DNA from: Eublepharis macularius
Lineage: Eukaryota; Chordata; Lepidosauria; Squamata; Eublepharidae
Reading direction: 5' to 3'
DNA length: 64,000 nucleotides
Assembly: GCF_028583425.1 (NCBI RefSeq)
Contig: NC_072795.1
Span: 68,400,001 to 68,464,000, forward strand
Part shown: positions 23,353 to 33,375 of the stretch, one piece after another
Layout: each line of letters opens with the position of its first letter
Numbering within the stretch: the stretch's first letter is position 1
Made by a program: the position numbers and the translations under genes
The notes under the pieces: model-generated
Database searches by the model: none
Told to the model about the DNA's origin: nothing
Seen by the model: the letters and a program-made list of their open reading frames with translations, nothing else

Positions 23353-23566
23353 AGGCCGTTTTCACACGCACCCCTAAGATCACATGAAGCTCACAGTTGA
23401 AGCATCTTCCTAGCGTGATTTCACAGCACAATCCCCTTTAGTGGTGCGATGACCAGAAATTGTGCCATTAAATGGGATCATGCCGGAAATCGTGCTAGGA
23501 AGATGCTTCGTTCTGTGAGTTTTGTGCGATCTTCCAAAGGCTTTGGCTGTGTGGAAATGGCCAAAG
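23353..23566. repeat. Long palindromic (foldback) element
   Basis: The arms read 'ggccgttttcacacgc' on the left and 'gtgtggaaatggcc' on the right. An inner inverted pair 'agcatcttcctagcgtga' and 'tcgtgctaggaagatgct' leaves a short unpaired centre. There is no coding sequence. The ends resemble those of the palindrome at 25638-25835 ('ggccat' with 'acactgc'), suggesting one superfamily. No clear target duplication was found. Confidence 0.75.
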
Positions 23567-23581
23567 AAAGTGGGAGGGAAG

Positions 23582-23760
23582 GCAGCATGGTATAGCCCAA
23601 TCTTGTCAGATCTCAGAAGCTAAGCAGGGTCAGTATTTGGATGGACAACCACCAAGGAAGACCCTGCAGAGGAAAGCACTCACAAACCGTCTCTGCTTCT
23701 CACTTGCCTTGAGAGAAAGAAAGTAGTAAGATATTACTTGGGGTTTGCTGCCTGCGATTT
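23582..23760 (+). repeat. 5S rRNA-derived SINE, copy 1
   Basis: The head 'gatctcagaagctaagcag' and 'ggtcagtatttggatgg' is plainly derived from the internal promoter region of 5S rRNA (A box and C box). It is followed by a non-5S body with 'accctgcagaggaaagc'. Too diverged to be a 5S gene. Related copies are at 52850-53060 and 58955-59150. Confidence 0.85.
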
Positions 23761-24975
23761 AGGGTAAACTTTTACAAGTTCAGCATTGAGAAACAAGGAT
23801 CTTAATGGATGTTTATATAGAACTGACCCCAGTTATAATGTCCCCCCACAGGCAGAGGAAGGGAGCCTATACTGCAAGCTGACTCCATTATGTGAGTCTG
23901 TCCATAATCTGCTATTAAATGGCATGAAAGTTGAGCTGAAAACATTCATTTACAGTTCCCTTCATTCTTCTCATAAACAAAGTTTCGATTCTAGAATTGT
24001 CTAGGAAACAGCTTTATTTCATAATGTTTTTTGTCTTTTTGAGGCTTGCCAATTAAGTCAAAAGGAACTAGGAATGTCCAGTCATTTAGTAAACAATTTG
24101 CTAGTGCCTCGTGAATTGTAGAGATTTTAAAATGTTTGTGGGAAAAAATAAAAATAGTTTTCTCAGTATTGAAATTGAACAATGTTAAGCAGTTTGCTTT
24201 GTCCGTTGGGCATGGGATGGCAAAGAAGAACATATGGTCTCAATTTACAATCTGTTCTAACTAAGCTGCCTCTGATGGGCCTGCCCTATAAGTCTGAAAG
24301 ACTTTGCAGTTATATAATCACTATGTTTCTCTACTGGTGTGGCAGGGATTGTGTTCAATGGGTGACATGTGTATGAAGGAGCGAGGGAGGCTCAGCCACC
24401 ACAGGGAGCAAGTAATATCCCTGCCGGTCTGTCATAGGGTTTACATTAAAAAAGGTGTTGCCAGGGTGGCAGAACTGCAATCACTTCTTCTAATCTGTGA
24501 GAATATAAAGAAAAAATCTGCTCAATCTGTCTCTGAATGGATCAATATAAGATCCAAATGGTGCATTACCTACTCAGGCATAGTATAAAACAAGCCAGTC
24601 AAAGATAGACTGAAAATCATCCCTTGTAGAATTGAGGGGAATTGTCCTTGAAAACTAAATCTAGTATTGTGTTTATTAACAGAGGGCATCATACAGCTCT
24701 TTCACAGAACACACATTTAATTTTTTAAATAAATTTTTATCCTACCCTTCCTACAAGCAGCTCAGTGTTTCCCTCCTCTAAACTGAGAAGAAGGTCACAC
24801 AAGAAAGTTCATAGCTGACAAGGGACTGGAACTGGTCTCCACAGCATCTTCACTGAGAACACATGGCCCTTCTAGCTTCACTGTTATGATCCAAAGGTTC
24901 TGGGAGCAGAAGAAAACCTCTTGTCTGGATGTCAGCAAGGTAGCTGAGCTGAGAAGGGGTCATAACAGCTAAAGC
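23761..24975. other. Intronic stretch with a LINE/SINE tail fragment
   Basis: Mostly unrecognised. Around 24718-24860 the sequence 'aaataaatttttatcctac' and 'ccttcctacaagcagctcag' is a minus-strand LINE or SINE 3' end related to the tail at 20668. The remaining frames lack support. Confidence 0.45.
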
Positions 24976-25105
24976 CAGGGCTTTTTTTTCAGCAGGAACG
25001 TGGTGGAATGGAGTTCCAGAACCTCTTGAAAATGGCCATGTGACCATTTTCTCCAAGGGCAACCCACTGAGTTCCACCGCCTCTTTTCCCAGAAAAAAAG
25101 CCCTG
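24976..25105 (-). mobile_element. hAT-type miniature element, copy 3 (internally deleted)
   Basis: Only 130 bp: 'cagggcttttttttcagc' at the left and 'agaaaaaaagccctg' at the right. The palindromic centre of the longer copies is missing. It is flanked by an exact 8-bp target duplication, gctaaagc (24968-24975 and 25106-25113). It has the same end sequences as 5944-6245. Confidence 0.93.
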
Positions 25106-25637
25106 GCTAAAGCTATGTTGAAACTTCAGCTGGGTTCAGTAAGAATAATTAAAATACATGTATTAAGCCCTCAAAAATGATGTGTGTGTGTTTGTGTCGA
25201 AGTGGAGGAGGTGGTGGAAGAAATAGGACCTATGTGATCACACATCCTCATTGAGTGCCCAGCTATATATGATTATGATGAGCTATAAAACAAATGACCC
25301 AAAACAAATGCCCTGAAAACACACTGCTTTATTTTTAAAAGCAGTCATGAATTTAGCTGTTGAACCTTGCTGCAAATCATATTCTCCATCACTTTCTCCT
25401 TCCCAAATCTGTAATGGTACACCTGATCTCAGTCTTGCTTTCTTATTCTGCGACGCTTCTTAAAGCCTTCATCATGAATGTATATGATATAGGTTAGCCC
25501 CATGCCACAATAAAGGCTGGCCTCTAATCATGCTAAACTAAGCTTTGTGATAATTGCAGGCTGCTGACAGATACGAATATTCAGCTTTCAGCTTTTTTCT
25601 TGGTACGCTTGATAACACTAAATATGAAAAAATGGCC

Positions 25638-25835
25638 CAGGGCCATGTTTACACTGCTAACCTGCTTCTGTAACGTTGTGAAACATCGTGCAAAAAACAC
25701 AGAAGATAGTGTCTTCTCGCAAGAGTTTTGTGCGATGTCGTGCAAAACTCTTGCGAGAAGATGCTATCTTCTGTGTTTTTTGTACAACGTTTCGCAATGT
25801 TACGGAAGCAGGTTAGTAGTGTGAAAATGGCCCTG
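25638..25835. repeat. Near-perfect 198-bp palindrome
   Basis: The arms start 'cagggccatgtttacactgc' and end 'gtgtgaaaatggccctg'. The centre pairs 'gtcttctcgcaagagtttt' with 'aaaactcttgcgagaagatg'. The two arms differ at few positions, so either the element is young or the arms have been corrected against each other. The look-alike frames on the two strands (25600-25824 and 25649-25849) are mirror images produced by the palindrome, not proteins. Confidence 0.85.
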
Positions 25836-26008
25836 GTGACAATAAGCATTAGCTTATGATCACATAAATGCTATATTTTCCATAGCATGATAATGTGAAA
25901 GAGGGTCCTTTAAAAATGAAAGGCAATACTGAATCAAGATTGGTTGTTTTAGTGGTTATTAGATATACATGCTTAGGTTGCACTTTCCTTCAGCCTGATC
26001 CTAGGCGT

Positions 26009-26092
26009 GTGTACCTAGAAGTCACATCTCACTGGATCCCAAGCAGGTATGCACCTGTTTGGGACTTAGTGAGATGTGACTTCCAGGTACAC
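26009..26092. repeat. Palindromic repeat
   Basis: The 40-base arm from 'gtgtacctagaagtcac' to 'aagcaggt' pairs with the arm from 'acctgtttgggact' to 'ccaggtacac' across a 4-base loop, with a few mismatches. It resembles the repeats at 17485-17580 and 56555-56640 in its 'tacctrgaagt' ends. Confidence 0.75.
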
Positions 26093-26599
26093 ATTGCAGG
26101 TACAAGTATCCTCTAGATATATTTTAAAGTATTTGCATGCAAAACATTCTGTAGTATTGATTGGTTTATCTTACTATTATCACCTACTTCTAATAGGGCA
26201 TTGTGGTTGACTTGATCAAGATCTCCCCATAAATCAGTGAAGGGACTAGATTCCAAGGGTCCAAGTACAATACACTCACTGACCAGACTCCACTGCTTCT
26301 TTAATTGGCTCTAAATATCCTGTTCAATAGGCTATAGCATCATTCCCTCCAGCTGTTGTCTGATCAGCTGAAGGACTGAGAACTCCTACCCTAAGGAGCT
26401 TGCCTATTCCTTTCTTTAAAATTCCTCACAGCTTTATTAAAGAGCAGTGTTTGTTGGAGTTTCTTGGAAGGCTATCAAAGAGAAGAATATTAATGATGAA
26501 AAGCTGGATTCAAAAACAGGTTGGCCACCACTACCAATTCTGCCTGTTGTTTTTAGGGCTGTCCAGCAAAACGTTTGCCATGAGCTCCTTAAAATGTGA

Positions 26600-26815
26600 T
26601 TGCATCCACAGCATACAACTGTACATCATGGGGCCTGAAGGTCTCCTGAAATTACAATTTATATCCAGACAACAGAGGGCAGTTCCTGTGGAGAAAACGG
26701 CAGCTTCAGAGAATGGACTCTGTGGTATTATGCTGCGCTGAGCTCTTTCCTGTCCCCAGGCCCCACCCCTAAACCTCCAATAATTTGTACACCCAGAGTT
26801 GAGAACTCCTGGGGC
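26600..26815. repeat. Dispersed repeat of the 54594-54795 family, degenerate
   Basis: Blocks shared in order with 54594-54795 are 'ctgaaattacaattta', 'ccagacaacagagggcag', 'ggagaaaacggcagcttcag', 'gactctgtggtattatgc' and 'aggccccacccctaaacctc'. It looks like an old non-autonomous element. Confidence 0.65.
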
Positions 26816-29715
26816 AGCTGTTGTTCCTTTTTGACCTCATTGTCACTGCTCACTTACTTGCTCTCTATCATGAAGAGGAGCATCATACTCACTTCGTCAC
26901 TCCTTGCCATAGAGAAGGAGGGAGAAAGAGCACACGAGCCACAGTAGTTCCTCTTTCTCTACCACCTCCTCTTAATTTCCATCATTCAATCTGTTACCAC
27001 AGTGAAAGAGTAGCATCTGTTGATGTTGCATACTTGCCCTCCATCATGGTGGTGGAGCTAGCTGGCAGCTGTTACTTCAGCTTCTTTCTTCCTTGTCTCC
27101 AGTAGCTTGATTTCCCCCACCACCAAAGTGAGGGAGCAGAGGAGGCCAAGGGAGCATCAGTGGTGCTTTGAAAGTTGGTAGTGGACATGCTCTTGCAATG
27201 TGAGCTCTGGCAGGTACTTGGCAATGCAGACTGCTCATGCTAGCCCATCACGCACACTGAGTGCGGAGTGTGTTCTAGGTGAGGTTAGTATACCAGCACC
27301 TCACACTAATTATGTGCAGTAGAACATTTCTCTAGATCGTCTGGAAAGTACAGAGGTTTTGTGGGTGATTGAAAGGGGTTCCTGTGCAGACAAATTGATG
27401 TAGAAAGCGTTGCTGAAGGTAGAAGCAGGGTAGACTTGGTAGCAAAATAACAGGTGCTGTTCAAGAAAAGGGACAAGGCTTGATATCTTCAGTATGAGTT
27501 GCTTATATTTATATAGTGCTTTGATTTTTGAACCCATTGATATGATATTTTACTCCAACTTCCCCTCCTCTTTTCTTTCATTTGTATTTATATTTTTTAC
27601 CTCAGAACTATCAGCGTTATCCAGGATGAACATACAAGGGAATAATAATTCCACCCCCCCCCCAGAGTTGAAATATGAACTTTGCTTTATTATTAACATA
27701 GGGATTCTTTCTTGCAAGGTTAACCATAAACACTACTGACAGAAAAAAAGTTCTTCACAACTGGGAAAATAGTTACTCATCGAATTACAGGGGAGTTTCC
27801 ATGTGTGGGAAAATTCAGGGCCTTGTGACAAATGAGGAACTAAATGACAGTGGAATATTTTGAGTGCAGTCCAAAGTGTGTTATATATTTCAGTGTGAGG
27901 TGGATTGCATTCCATAGATGTCAGACAGGTTGGGTTACAGTGAGGCATTGTGCTTATTTTGGTTGTCATAGACAGAGACTGTGTTCCATCTATTCTTTTA
28001 GCCATTTTAGAGTTCTTGGGGAGCTGAGGGAAATTATTTTCTGACTTCATGAAAGGCTTGGAGATTCAGAAGCAGTGAGAACCTGCAGCGCCATCTCCAA
28101 GGTTTTTTTTTGGGTGGGGGTTGGTCAGGGAAGTTGTCCTCAGTGGATCCTCCTCCATGAGTGGACCTAACTTCTTGCTGCTGCCCACTCATTTGCCCTT
28201 TCTTTCTGGGCCCTATAGTCACCCAGAGAAAGAGGTGGAGAACCCTTCCCCCCCTTGTGTTTTCTGGAACTTGGGAGAAATAAGGGGTCATTCACACCAT
28301 TTGTGCTATGTTTTGGAGGTGCCTGGAGTGGCAGAAGAGATACTGCTGCTTTTTAGTGTTTCCCGGGATAGAATGAAATGAGAGATGGACACTATCCTCA
28401 TTACTCCCCTGAAGATGCCAGAGGACTAAGGGGAAGGTATGGTTTTCTCTTCCACTCAGCACAAAATAAAAACCTCTAATTTCTCTGTGATATATAGAGA
28501 ATTTGGAGGAAGACGCTCTTGCCTAGTCCCCACTGGGATGAGAGTCTTGCATTTGTACAACCCAAAGCCTTGAATTGCTTCACTTGTATGTGTTTTTCTC
28601 TGTATATCCTCAGTCCTAGCTGGTTAAGAAGAGTTGAGGAACTGGAACCAGACCTTAGAAATTCCAGTTCCTCCTTTGTTAGTTTTCTGTTCAAACTTGT
28701 ACTTCCACATTTCCGTTACAGTAGTCTCCATTGTTAGTAAATAACACCCACCAAGTAAAAATGTATGTCATATTCCACCCCCCGCCTTTGCTGGTTTCAC
28801 TCCCTTTCACCCCTCAATATTTTATTTCAGCCTTTGGGTTTCAGCTTATTTTACTTGTGTTATTAGCACCACCACTGACATACATACAACATACATAGAA
28901 AAAGCCAGCCTTAAGGTAGTATGACCTTCCCTCAAGAGACTTGTTTTTTTCCCCCCTCAGGCTAGAAGTTAATTTCTAAGGGCTCTCTCTAAAATATCAG
29001 TTCCTTAATTATATTGCTTTTATTTACAGTACTTTACTTGTTTTTTTTCCTAAAAGCACCCAGAGCAGGTACTGGTTGATCCACGTAAAGGTTACTGAGA
29101 AAGAGTGTGATGCTGTTATTAAAGCAACCTAGTGTAGGAAAGGCTACATTTATAAGTCCAATATTTGAGTGGTGAAAAGAAAAATGCTAGAAAATTCATT
29201 CTTCTTGGGGAAATTGGACTATGAATCTCAGCCAGGTTTCTTACATGCTACAGTCATGCACAGACTGAGGAAACTTGAATTTTAAATATTGGTTTCAGGC
29301 CATACACACAAGTATGTGTCTATTTTGAAGCGTACAGAAGTAGAAGATTAGAGTAAAACTGGAAACACCCTAGATTAAAAAATTAATACCAAAAAAGCGC
29401 AAGTTCTGAGCTCTGAAAGTGGATTATATGAATTAATGTGTTTGCATAATTGTAGATGTATTTTATGGCAGGGCAGGAAAGGAGGGGGGCAAAGGGAGTG
29501 TAAGAGGTGGTGGACTGAGGAACAGCGAATTTTATATGGCACTAAAATCTTAACAAGTGCTCCATAGATATTTAAACTTCTTGTTTTGTAGTCATCATGA
29601 AGCAGCTCTGCTCCATCCTGAATAATCCCCAGAGACTGCACTTGAAAAAAGGCTAGAGGGCTTATACGATAGTAATTCCTGTTCTGGGGTTATTTTGCAT
29701 GTATACAGACACACC
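26816..29715. other. Intronic stretch, no gene seen
   Basis: Unremarkable, moderately AT-rich DNA. Several frames of 60-105 codons occur on both strands, but none shows a domain, signal peptide or splice context. Confidence 0.5.
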
Positions 29716-29730
29716 AAGATTGTCTCCCAG
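29716..29730. repeat. Left 15-bp direct repeat flanking the RMI2 copy
   Basis: aagattgtctcccag, identical to 30553-30567. It fits a target-site duplication made by LINE-type retroposition. Confidence 0.85.
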
Positions 29731-29775
29731 CATGAGGAGAAGCTGAATAACGGAATACGGAGGCAGGGAGTCCGA

Positions 29776-29793
29776 TTTCGCGGGAAGGAAGTG
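29776..29793. promoter_or_regulatory. E2F-like and ETS-like sites in the RMI2 leader
   Basis: 'tttcgcgggaa' (29776-29786) is a close match to an E2F site in either orientation and runs into 'ggaagtgg', an ETS core. These motifs are typical of S-phase DNA repair promoters. They lie about 50-65 bases before the start codon and inside the duplicated unit, so the copy may have brought promoter information with it. Confidence 0.5.
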
Positions 29794-29839
29794 GACGGGC
29801 TGAGGGGAAAAAGTGAAACAGGCAGGAAGGAGGAATGAC

Positions 29840-30259
29840 ATGATGTCAGAAGGCCTCTCTTTGCAGTCTCCACCAGTGAAGGTTCTGGCTGCACAGCTAC
29901 AACAGTGCTATCGGGACTGTGATGGTTTATGGCTGTTGGCTCGAAAAGAGTATGGACGGCCCGCATTGCCAGTTCCCCTGGTATGGATGCAGGGCACAAT
30001 ACTGACTGTGGACCAGGATGGCAAAGCGGTGAAGATGGAAGATGAAAGTGGCTCTTTCACGGTTCAGGGGGCAGACAAGGTCCCCAAAGGGCAGCCTTGC
30101 CTCAGTGCGGGGAAGTATGTGATGGTGATGGGACTGGTTCTGTCCTGTAGCCCAGAGCCCATCCTTCGAGCAGTGAAGATGACCGCTCTTACGGACAGTG
30201 TCTTGTATAGAAACATGTGGGGGCTGGAAGTGGAGGATTTACACAGAAATCTCCCTTAG
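29840..30259 (+). CDS. RMI2: RMI2, RecQ-mediated genome instability protein 2 (intronless)
   Basis: 139 codons, uninterrupted. RMI2 is the small OB-fold subunit that pairs with RMI1 in the BLM-TOP3A-RMI1-RMI2 complex, which dissolves double Holliday junctions and limits crossovers. Conserved blocks are SPPVKVLAAQL near the N-terminus, VWMQG (about residue 50), a GKYVMVMG strand (about 90-97), CSPEP and the C-terminal LEVEDLHRN tail, all close to human RMI2. Length is 139 against 147 residues in human, the difference being at the variable N-terminus. The start is ATG 29840 (ATG 29843 follows at once); the longer frame from 29813 begins with GTG and is not preferred. A two-codon upstream frame (ATG 29835, TGA 29841-29843) overlaps the start. 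Codons look selected rather than decayed, so the copy may be functional or very recent. Confidence 0.9.
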   Translation: MMSEGLSLQSPPVKVLAAQLQQCYRDCDGLWLLARKEYGRPALPVPLVWMQGTILTVDQDGKAVKMEDESGSFTVQGADKVPKGQPCLSAGKYVMVMGLVLSCSPEPILRAVKMTALTDSVLYRNMWGLEVEDLHRNLP

Positions 30260-30525
30260 TGGTGGAGGCTGCTTCAGTACGCTTGCTTTCCAAAGAAACT
30301 GAAGTGCTGAATAACCTTTTGATTTTGCCTTTGAAATAAATTTTAAACTTTTTCTTTGGAGAACTCGAATTAGCTGGAGAAATCCATCTACTTAAGTTAC
30401 TGTAGGAATTGAGAGCAGTGCGGACAGAGGAGTGCATTTTTGAATAGTGGACTATTTCCAGATAAGTCAATTTGGATAAAGCAGCATCAGTTTGTACAGT
30501 GGAAGACTGATTAAGAGTTGCCCCC

Positions 30526-30531
30526 AATAAA
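30526..30531 (+). terminator. Polyadenylation signal of the RMI2 copy
   Basis: AATAAA 267 bases after the stop codon and 21 bases before the end of the inserted unit. A second AATAAA-like hexamer lies nearer the stop (about 30335-30340, in 'tttgaaataaatttt'). Confidence 0.6.
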
Positions 30532-30552
30532 ATATCCAGTGGGGGGGGGGGA

Positions 30553-30567
30553 AAGATTGTCTCCCAG
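30553..30567. repeat. Right 15-bp direct repeat flanking the RMI2 copy
   Basis: aagattgtctcccag, identical to 29716-29730. Confidence 0.85.
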
Positions 30568-31605
30568 AACAAGGATGTGAGAGAGCTTGCACCCCTTTTC
30601 CCAGAAACTGTATTTTAAAAGAAACTTTGTGCAGAATTGGAATTAGAGGATTCTTCCTCTTAGTTTGAAAACAGGTGTTAAGAAAGATGCGCACAATCTG
30701 AAAAGGGCCTTATTTTTTCTCGACACCATCCTGCATTTTGTTCCTTTAAGCAGTGCAGCTCTTGCCATTCTGTTTAGGTAAAAGGCAAGTTCATATTATG
30801 CTTAAGTCATATTGTGCTTAATTTACATTGGCTTTCCATATGTCAACACATGCTTTTCAAACCTTCTTGATCAGCTTTTATCCTCTGATGGGCATAAGCT
30901 CTGATGATTTCCCCTGAAAGGCTACCCAACTGGAGACATACCTTGTGCTTTATGCTTGATTGCTCGTCAACATCCTTTTAATGCAGAGATTAGTATTAGT
31001 GTCTTAACTGGCTAGATACAGGCTCCTAACAGCTAAATTGAGCCACCAAAGAAGCAGGACTTAAGCTATTTCCCCCTCAAATTCCAACCTTCCTCATCTA
31101 GAGAGCAATTCAAATCTCCTTAAATAATATCTGTTTAATTTCACATTGAATTATATTTCTGTTAAGCTGTATTTGAGCAGCAGCTGCTACCATTTTATAT
31201 TTTAGATGGACTTTGAAAATTTGCTTTGATTCTCTTTCTGTGCAAAATGTTTAATTTGTTTCCTTTGAAAGAAAGCAGCATGTACCATTTTCCAGTCAGG
31301 CACAGTGTGAACCATCCATTGTTTCAGTTCCCAAGTTTGCACTGAACAGGTATAAATCGAGATGAGCCATTTTCTGCAGTGTGTGAGAGACACTAAGTTG
31401 AGTTGATAGAAGCAGTGTTTAAGTAAGCTGCTGTTCTTTTTCTGTATATCTACGTTTACAAATGCATCTCTGCATGATAAGACTGAGGTGCAACCACAGG
31501 AAGTGCTATGTTATTATTGAATGATTAAACCAGCATCTCTCTATCTGTGGGCATATTCCTAAGAATGAAGTTACCAGTATCACAGTACCAACACTCACCC
31601 TATGG
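30568..31605. other. Intronic stretch, nothing recognised
   Basis: AT-rich sequence with no convincing frame or repeat. Confidence 0.5.
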
Positions 31606-32983
31606 CAGTGGTTTTCAAACTTTTTGAAGTGGAACAATTTCTAAATTTAACTCTACTTTTTGTGAATTACTTCCAAACTAACTTACCTCTCCCTAACTTA
31701 AAATAAGTATCTCATATCAGTCACTCCTGATATATTTAGTATGTATAAGTGTATACTAGTATTACTGAGCAAGAGGCTGTACTTCATGGGCATTATGTAG
31801 AAGCAAAGCCAAATTTGCCATCAAGCTTCCCCAAGCATCCTCTCCCAGCTCAACTCATTCTGCCTCTTTGCTCCTAGGATGAATCCACACGGCTCAAGTT
31901 TGCCATTATTTGCCCTCCGTTTATGCACTTGTCGGAGGGCTGTTCACATACTCTCACCTCAGTCCCGCCATTTTTTCGCATCTGTCGTGCTGCGCCTCAG
32001 ACGAGTTTGTCATGCTTTCCAATGCTTCTCTTGTGCAGTTCTCACCATGGATGTGAACAAATAGAAGCGGTTCACAAAGAGACCGCCCCCTGTTAACCAC
32101 CCCCACTTCCTTGTTTCTTGCCTTTCCGGAACACCGTCCCTCTTTGCCAAGCAATTCTTATGTTCCCAACTCTGTCCGAGGCATGCCCGCACCCCCGTCC
32201 AGTTTATTTTTTGTTTAAAGGGTGCTTTCCTAGCACTATTGCGCAATTCCATTTCAATTCCCAAGCGGTTTGGGAAGGGGCATTGTAAAAAGCCTGTGGA
32301 GGCATCAAGGGGGGCCCCCCACCATTTTTATTACAGTGAATAATGTTTTACTGCCAAAGGACAGCCTAGGTAATTTCCGATAAGTGGACTGTGGCTGCAA
32401 AAGTTGACTCTTTCCAGGTTTTTTTTTTAATTTAAAATTATCGGTATGGCGAAAAATCGCTATCCTATGAATATAGTTGAGCGGTAACACAATAGTCTGT
32501 GGTAATTGGCCATGCGAACACCTGTGTCCCACCAATGTCCACAATCTTTTTCAGTGACCCATTGTGCTCTCCTGGGGCTCTCTGACCAACAGAAAATGCT
32601 ACTTCGGTCTCGCATGGCCTGAACGTGTGATAAAGCATGGTGTTTTCTATTAATCAAACGTATTTGCAATACAGTGGAAAATCAATATAGCAGAAATCTC
32701 TCATTAAATTAAAAAAAAATGTCATGTTGTCATCAGCGACGGTGGATCTAGACCCGCCCCTTATCCCCTTTTTCTCCCAGGGATGTGAACGAAGTATAGT
32801 GTGACGCTGACTCAGTAAGAAAGGGAATGTGAACACAGCCTGGGACATCGCGGGATAGAATCCAGCGCAATAAATGTGCAGGAAAACCGGAAGGTAGGGA
32901 AGTGTGGATTCAGCCATAGTCTTGTGAGAGAGTTGTATTTGCAACTCATTTTTTGGTCCCAGCCCACAGACTGAAAACCACTG
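31606..32983. mobile_element. hAT-like DNA transposon relic carrying an inner element
   Basis: Ends 'cagtggttttcaaacttt' and 'gactgaaaaccactg' are inverted versions of each other and match the common hAT terminus type (cagtggttctcaaac). Flanking 8-mers ccctatgg and tccattgg share five of eight bases, consistent with an old target duplication. Most of its length is the inner element at 31877-32915; only about 340 bp of the outer element remain. No transposase frame was seen. Confidence 0.7.
31877..32915. mobile_element. Non-autonomous DNA transposon nested in the hAT relic
   Basis: About 1.04 kb bounded by 'ggatgaatccacac' and the inverted 'gtgtggattcagcc'. Subterminal blocks also pair ('ggctgttcacat' on the left, 'atgtgaacacagcc' on the right). 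GC and CpG are higher than in the flanks, a sign of relative youth. Target duplication and superfamily were not resolved. The short frames inside it are on both strands and show no transposase motif. Confidence 0.65.
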
Positions 32984-33154
32984 TCCATTGGGCATATCTA
33001 TGTTAGTGTCCTTGTGAAATGTATCACAAGGACACCAATGTAAGTTAGTTTTACCTTAGAAGTACAATCCTTCAAACCCCTCCCCCACCCAAATTACACA
33101 AATTCATGTATTAGTTGCATAACTGACACTTGCAGACTTCACTGGAGGTAAATG

Positions 33155-33375
33155 CAGTTAATAATAATAATATTAATAATAGTAACTGTTCTTATATATC
33201 AGTCTTCTAGACAGATTAGTGCCCCACCCAGAGCAGTGAACAAGTTAGTATTATTATTATCTCCACAATACAGCTGGGGAGCTGGGGCTGAGAGGAGTGG
33301 CTTACCCAAGGCCACTGAGCTCATGGCAGAGTGCTGATTCACAGCTCAACCACTTAACCTTTGTGCTACAACAGT
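33155..33375 (-). repeat. MIR-like SINE
   Basis: Minus-strand member of the 3938-4155 family. An AAT-rich tail at the left is followed by 'cagtcttctagacagatta', 'agtgccccacccagagcag', the core complement 'gcttacccaaggccac' and a tRNA-like end 'acctttgtgctacaac'. Part of the B-box segment is missing compared with 22767-23025. Confidence 0.85.

Larger units (their letters stand above)
29731..30552 (+). mobile_element. RMI2 processed retrocopy (inserted unit)
   Basis: The 822-bp interval between the direct repeats contains a GC-richer leader, an intronless RMI2 frame, a 3' untranslated region and an AATAAA (30526-30531) placed 21 bases before the right repeat, as in a reverse-transcribed mRNA. 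In place of an A tail there is a run of about 11 G then AA (30541-30552). The unit lies in the sense orientation inside NEURL1 intron 1, away from the usual vertebrate neighbours of RMI2 (CLEC16A, SOCS1). An alternative is a native single-exon gene with a chance 15-mer repeat, which I consider less likely. Confidence 0.78.

Noticed and set aside
23582-23700. 5S rRNA gene
   Set aside because: Only the head resembles 5S rRNA; it is joined to a SINE body and too diverged.
25600-25849. Two similar 66-74 residue frames on opposite strands
   Set aside because: They mirror each other because the DNA is a palindrome; not evidence of paralogous genes.
29813-29839. Longer RMI2 start at 29813
   Set aside because: The codon there is GTG; ATG 29840 gives a length close to the family and needs no unusual start.
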